The notes beneath the pieces were generated by a model. It made no database searches, was not told the DNA's origin, and was given only the letters and a program-made list of their open reading frames with translations. A DNA stretch of 64,000 nt. Source: Combretum micranthum. Taxonomy: Eukaryota; Streptophyta; Magnoliopsida; Myrtales; Combretaceae. Both the position numbers and the translations under genes were made by a program. The number at the start of each line of letters is the position of its first letter. The first letter of the stretch is position 1. Shown one piece after another: positions 60,025 to 64,000 of this stretch. Location: NCBI GenBank assembly GCA_024138025.1, contig JAMXBD010001364.1, forward strand, positions 62,001 through 126,000, written 5' to 3'.

Positions 60025-61944
60025 TGTTGAGCCTAGATTTTTCAATTTTTGGCTTCATTTCTTTTAATTCAATTTGTAATAAACCCTAACCCATCTTGAT
60101 ATAATCCTTCGACTAGGAACTAAAAAAAATTTGGTTTCTGAAAAAATTTAGGAGTCATCACCCATCAAAATGGGGAAAAAATTTATAAGTTAGGATCAAT
60201 GGGTCGGTTGATCCTAACTTAGCCACTTATCTATAAAATAATTGATTTGAAAACCAACTTTATTAAACCAGAGATTATGGATTCGGGGGCTACCCTATTA
60301 AAATCAAACGGTTACCAACTATCAATTCTTAAATTAAAGTTTTCTTTTTTAATGCTAAAAAATCTTGTCAAGTATTATGAATTTTAGTATTTATAATTTT
60401 ATTTACAAATCAATCAATGTTTAAAAGAAATAACAAATTAGGTTAATATATATATAAACGAATATGATGGAACTAAAAAGGAATTTTTCAAATTTTATAT
60501 CAACCCATCTTGATATAATCCTTCGACTAGGAACTAAAAGAAATTTGGTTTTTGAAAAAATTTAGGAGTCACCACCCGATCAAAATGGGGAAAAAATTTA
60601 TAAGTTAGGATCAATGGGTCGGTTGATCCTAACTTAGCCACTTGTCTATAAAATAATTGATTTGAAAACCAACTTTATTAAACCAGAGATTTTGGATTCG
60701 GAGGCTACCCTATTAAAATCAAACGGTTACCATCTATAAATTCTTAAATTAAAGTTTTCTTTTTTAATGCTAAAAAATCTTATCAAGTATTATGAATTTT
60801 AGTATTTACAATTTTATTTACAAATCAATCAATGTTTAAAAGAAATAACAAATTAGGTTAATATATATATAAAAGAATATGAGGGAACTAAAAAGGAATT
60901 TTTCAAGTTTTATATCAATCCGGAGTTGTTTATATACCTGTTAATCAAGATTAGACAATATGTAGTTCTTTTTTAGAAAATTTTAGTTTGTTGGTCTCTC
61001 TTAATTTTTGTTAACTCCTTTCACTTTAAGTTTTTTCTTTTCTTTTTTTTTTTTAAAGTTTAATAGAAATGGACTTGTTAATATGAGAACCTATGAACTA
61101 CCCAATTTAGTTTTATTTTAAGAAAATACGGCTTTTCCTAAGTGATAAAAATTTATGTACATATATATATTTTTTTTCTTTTTTCTTTTTAATTTTCTTA
61201 ATTTATAAATTTTTTTATCTATTACTTTTTTTTACCTTTTTTATTTTTTATTTTTATACATTTTAATGATATAAAAGTAAAAATAAATAAATAAATAAAA
61301 ACAATACTGGAAGGTTATCATCAAAACCATAACTTTGTTTCACTTCTTTTTCCTTTTGCTTTATATATCCCCATATATATATATTATTTATTATTGTTTA
61401 TATATATATATATATATATAGAAAAGAAATAAAACAAGCAAATACTTACCTGGGTGACAACAACACACGTGAGTGGATGTATGGACAAACATAAGTTGGT
61501 CATTGAAAATAGAAGCAGGCTAAGCACTGTTCAATCCAATAGCTTCGATGGAGTACGGTGGCAATGTAGTGGTCGGATTAGCTTCTGAGTGGGTCGTCAT
61601 CAAAATCCCAAATATCAACTTCGAGACTTCTCTCAAATTAGGGAATATCAAGGAGAGAAAGAGGAACTCGCAATTTGAGCTCTGGAAGAAGAAATGATGA
61701 TTTGCATAAATGGGAATAAAATGGATTTGTTGTGTATGTCGAGTATTTATAAATATTTAATATGCTTACTTATCCGCTTACCTATATACTCACCTACTCT
61801 TAAATTAACTAAAATTCATAATGGGCCATTTATTTATATTTATATTTATATATTTTTATTATTTATTATAATTTATGGGCTTGATATAATATTATTTTTT
61901 ACTATAAATTGAAGCCTTAAAAGGGCAAAAATGGGGTGTCTATA
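60025..61944 (+). repeat. Solo LTR inserted in the copia integrase
   Basis: Starts TGTTGAGCCTAGA and ends ATGGGGTGTCTATA (TA in place of CA). The 5-bp duplication ATCAT flanks it (60020-60024 and 61945-61949). The integrase reading frame on the two sides joins in phase once one ATCAT is discounted, which fixes the boundaries. It contains a 414-bp tandem duplication. Its length and the 'ggagtcaccaccc' motif fit a Tat/Ogre-type gypsy LTR, though the strand is inferred from the TG..CA convention and end phrases. Confidence 0.85.
60090..60920. repeat. Two tandem 414-bp units within the solo LTR
   Basis: Unit one 60090-60503 and unit two 60504-60918, starting 'cccatcttgatataatcctt', are nearly identical with scattered single-base differences. 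Confidence 0.9.
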
Positions 61945-62350
61945 ATCATAAGCTTACAACTCCTTATTTTTCTCACGGAAAATGACAATTCTAAGAGGAA
62001 AGATAGGATAGTGGTTGAGATGGGGAGATCCATGCATGCTAAGAAGAAATAGCCCCTCAAGTTTTCTATTGAAGTTGTGAATACATTTGTTTATTTGCTC
62101 AATAAGATAGCAACTAAAACAATAAATGGAACGGCTCCCATTAAAGCATGGTTTGATGTTAAACCATCATCTAAGCACTTAAAAACATCTGGTTCTATGT
62201 GCTTTATTGATGTTCCATTGGTTAAAACACCCAAGTTGAAGCAAAAGGCACAACAAAGGATTTTCTTAGGTTATTCATTGATATCAAAAGGTTAAAGGGC
62301 TTTTAATTTGGAAGCTTAAACGATCACTATTACCAGAGATCTTGTGGTGG

Positions 62351-63411
62351 ATGAGATTGTTGAACTTATATATTTAATATGGATTTTGATGAGACAATAT
62401 AATGCATAATTAACTATTCAATATTTGTAAACTACACTTGATTAGTCAAGTTTATATATGTACTTGTTACATGTTTTGTGGAGTTTCTACAGGTTTTTTA
62501 GCAAGAATAGTACTGGTCGAGTGCAAGACGAGCCAAGTGTTCAAGGGCGGTAAGTTCATGTTCAAAGCGCATAAGTTAAAAGGAATGAACAGAATTGTTG
62601 TGGGTCGCGTTGAGGGCTTGATGTACTGAAAAGTTAAGGTGCGACTAGCTCTAAACTAAGACTCGACAAAGCTAAAAATAACATAGTATTGGTTGATGGT
62701 CACATTGAGGCCTTGATATGTCAAGATTTAGGGCATGATAATTTTAAGGCTTGAAGAAGTGCGCGTGAGGAGATGTCTATCGAAGACAAATTTAAGGTGC
62801 GACGAGTCTTTAGAGTGTGACGGTTAAAATATTAATGCTAATGTGGAAAGAGAAAGAGCCATGGGCTTTTGAATTTTGAAGGCTATATATATATATACTC
62901 GGTCCTTGGGAGACTAAAAAAAAAAGGAAGAACGTAGTGTCAAAGTTTTTTAACATGCTCTTTATTGCAATCAAACAAAACATTTATTTTCTTATTCTCT
63001 TGTATATAAATTTGTAAAACAAAAAGAGGAGAGAATATTCTTTTGCTCTATGTCTAAATCTGCTACAAATCTAAGAGAATTTAGAAAGAGAAAGGAAATA
63101 GTTTATTTCCTGAGTGTTGTAATTTGCTCATCTTGAGTATATTTTTGAAATTAATAAAAGAGGTGGTGAAGACCTCGATTAAGGCATTTGATGGGCCCTG
63201 AAGAGTAGGAAGAGGGTCAAACTCCACGTTAACATATTGGCTTGATTTTCTCTATCCCTATCTTTTTAATTTATGCATTATATCTATTGTTATTTATTCG
63301 CTGCAAATTATATTATTTTGATATGTTAAAATTAAAAAATAATTATTTGGACTTTTAAGGTGAATACTCAATCCACTACCCCCCTTTCCTAGTATTCCTA
63401 GTGTATTTTCA
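62351..63411 (+). repeat. 5' LTR of a second + strand copia element
   Basis: The 3' boundary is set by the PBS-like box at 63413. The 5' boundary is estimated from the point where the previous integrase frame ends (TGTTGAACTT). A TATA-like run lies at 62883-62898 and AATAAA-type text near 63156. No partner LTR is in the window. Confidence 0.5.
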
Positions 63412-63412
63412 A

Positions 63413-63425
63413 TTGGTGTTAGAGC
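63413..63425 (+). other. Primer-binding site of the copia element
   Basis: TTGGTGTTAGAGC, close to the TTGGTATCAGAGC box complementary to initiator tRNA-Met used by copia elements. Confidence 0.75.
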
Positions 63426-63472
63426 TAGTCTCTATTTTTTTTTGTGCTTAGTCGCCTTATAGGATAAAGATC

Positions 63473-64000
63473 ATGGCTTTTAACACACTAGGATTTCTAG
63501 AGGGGCAACCTATAAATAGATCTCCGCTTTTAGGCAGGGGTAATTACCCTTACTGGAAGTGTAGGATGATAATTTTTCTAAAAGCTCAAAATAGATTCAT
63601 TTAGAATGTTATAGAAAATGGGCCATTAAAATTGAAGGTAAACAAGAAATAAATTACTCAGAAGAAGATTGGAAAAAATTGGATTTGAAAGAAATTGCCA
63701 TGATATTCTGCACTGTGGTTTAAATGAAAGTGATTTAACAATACGTACATGTAATATCACTAAAGAAATCTAGGATGAACTTGAAAAGACTTATGAAGGA
63801 ACCACTAGAGTTTGTGATGTAAAAATAAGTCTTTTATGCGGTCAATTTGAAAATCTCAAATACTTCCTAATGAATCAATTGATGAAATGCATAATAGATT
63901 CATTAATATTATAAATACTTTAAGTGTACTTAGGAAGAATCATACTAATTTGGAAATCAATTCTAAACTTTCAGGTCATTTCCCAAGGATTAGGAAACAA
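63473..64000 (+). pseudogene. copia gag remnant, running off the window
   Basis: From the ATG at 63473 it reads M-A-F-N-T-L-G-F-L-E-G-Q-P, then L-L-G-R-G-N-Y-P-Y-W-K-C-R-M, the DUF4219/UBN2-type gag N-terminus of copia elements. Later frames give N-E-S-I-D-E-M-H-N-R-F-I-N-I-I-N-T-L. Frameshifts and stops start about 40 codons in (first TAG at about 63601). Confidence 0.82.

Larger units (their letters stand above)
59790..62350 (+). mobile_element. Ty1/copia integrase fragment, split by a solo LTR
   Basis: The + strand at 59800-60024 gives copia integrase core text (R-Y-F-V-L-F-I-N-D-Y-S-R-M, then R-T-G-N-G-K-E-Y-A-S-N-D-F-E-I-F-C). After the solo LTR, 61945-62350 continues with L-T-T-P-Y, R-K-D-R-I-V-V-E-M-G-R-S-M and the post-core frame 62077-62295 (G-S-M-C-F-I-D-V-P, R-I-F-L-G-Y-S). 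Several stops occur. The downstream part is cut off by the next copia element. Confidence 0.82.

Overview
This is nuclear DNA from a flowering plant, probably a eudicot. It is AT-rich, has plant-type GT-AG introns, and is dominated by LTR-retrotransposon debris, non-autonomous DNA transposons and microsatellites. No bacterial-type operon, CRISPR array or rRNA gene is visible, and I found no tRNA gene by eye.

Only one host gene can be supported. It lies on the + strand at 41639-56856 in nine exons and encodes a plastid-targeted protein of about 394 residues, resembling the plant family annotated in Arabidopsis as uncharacterized chloroplastic protein At4g37920 ('endoribonuclease E-like'). All eight introns are phase 0. 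Exon 4 carries a 5-bp tandem duplication (44220-44229) that shifts the frame and brings a stop at 44259-44261, so the allele as written is broken or the assembly has an error. Intron 4 is about 11.3 kb. It holds a 5'-truncated Ty1/copia relic with its 3' LTR (47271-49290), a decayed Ty3/gypsy chromovirus (49310-54640) that itself contains a 750-bp hAT-type element (52094-52843), and a Harbinger/Tourist-like MITE (54995-55457).

Layout. 1-5515: a degenerate, nearly complete Ty1/copia element on the - strand (3' LTR cut by the window edge, RNase H, RT, integrase, gag, PBS, 5' LTR). 5516-18840: AT-rich intergenic DNA with two gypsy-LTR-like relics, two MITEs and trinucleotide arrays. 18840-25100: an LTR-like GC-richer block (about 19076-21693) followed by the remnant of a + strand coiled-coil ORF and a 75-bp minisatellite. 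25577-28133: a hAT-like element containing a 1.7-kb solo LTR whose U3 has a cluster of CG-rich palindromes. 28142-31129: AT-rich DNA, a 330-bp tandem duplication and a gypsy gag/integrase fragment. 31130-41220: a 10-kb non-autonomous (LARD-like) Ty3/gypsy element of probable Tat lineage on the - strand. It has LTRs, a PBS-like site, a polypurine tract and an antisense intron-containing ORF, and it is invaded by a solo LTR (36502-38119) and a TRIM (39059-40365). 41221-56856: upstream region and the host gene. 56857-64000: two MITE-like elements, a copia integrase fragment split by a 1.9-kb solo LTR, and the 5' end of another copia element running off the window.

The retrotransposon coding regions are all decayed, often by CAG-to-TAG changes, and I see no intact transposition gene. 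The biologically interesting points are the frame-breaking duplication in a single conserved gene, the fact that skipping the damaged exon would keep frame, the antisense ORFs of the Tat-like elements, and the palindrome-rich LTR.
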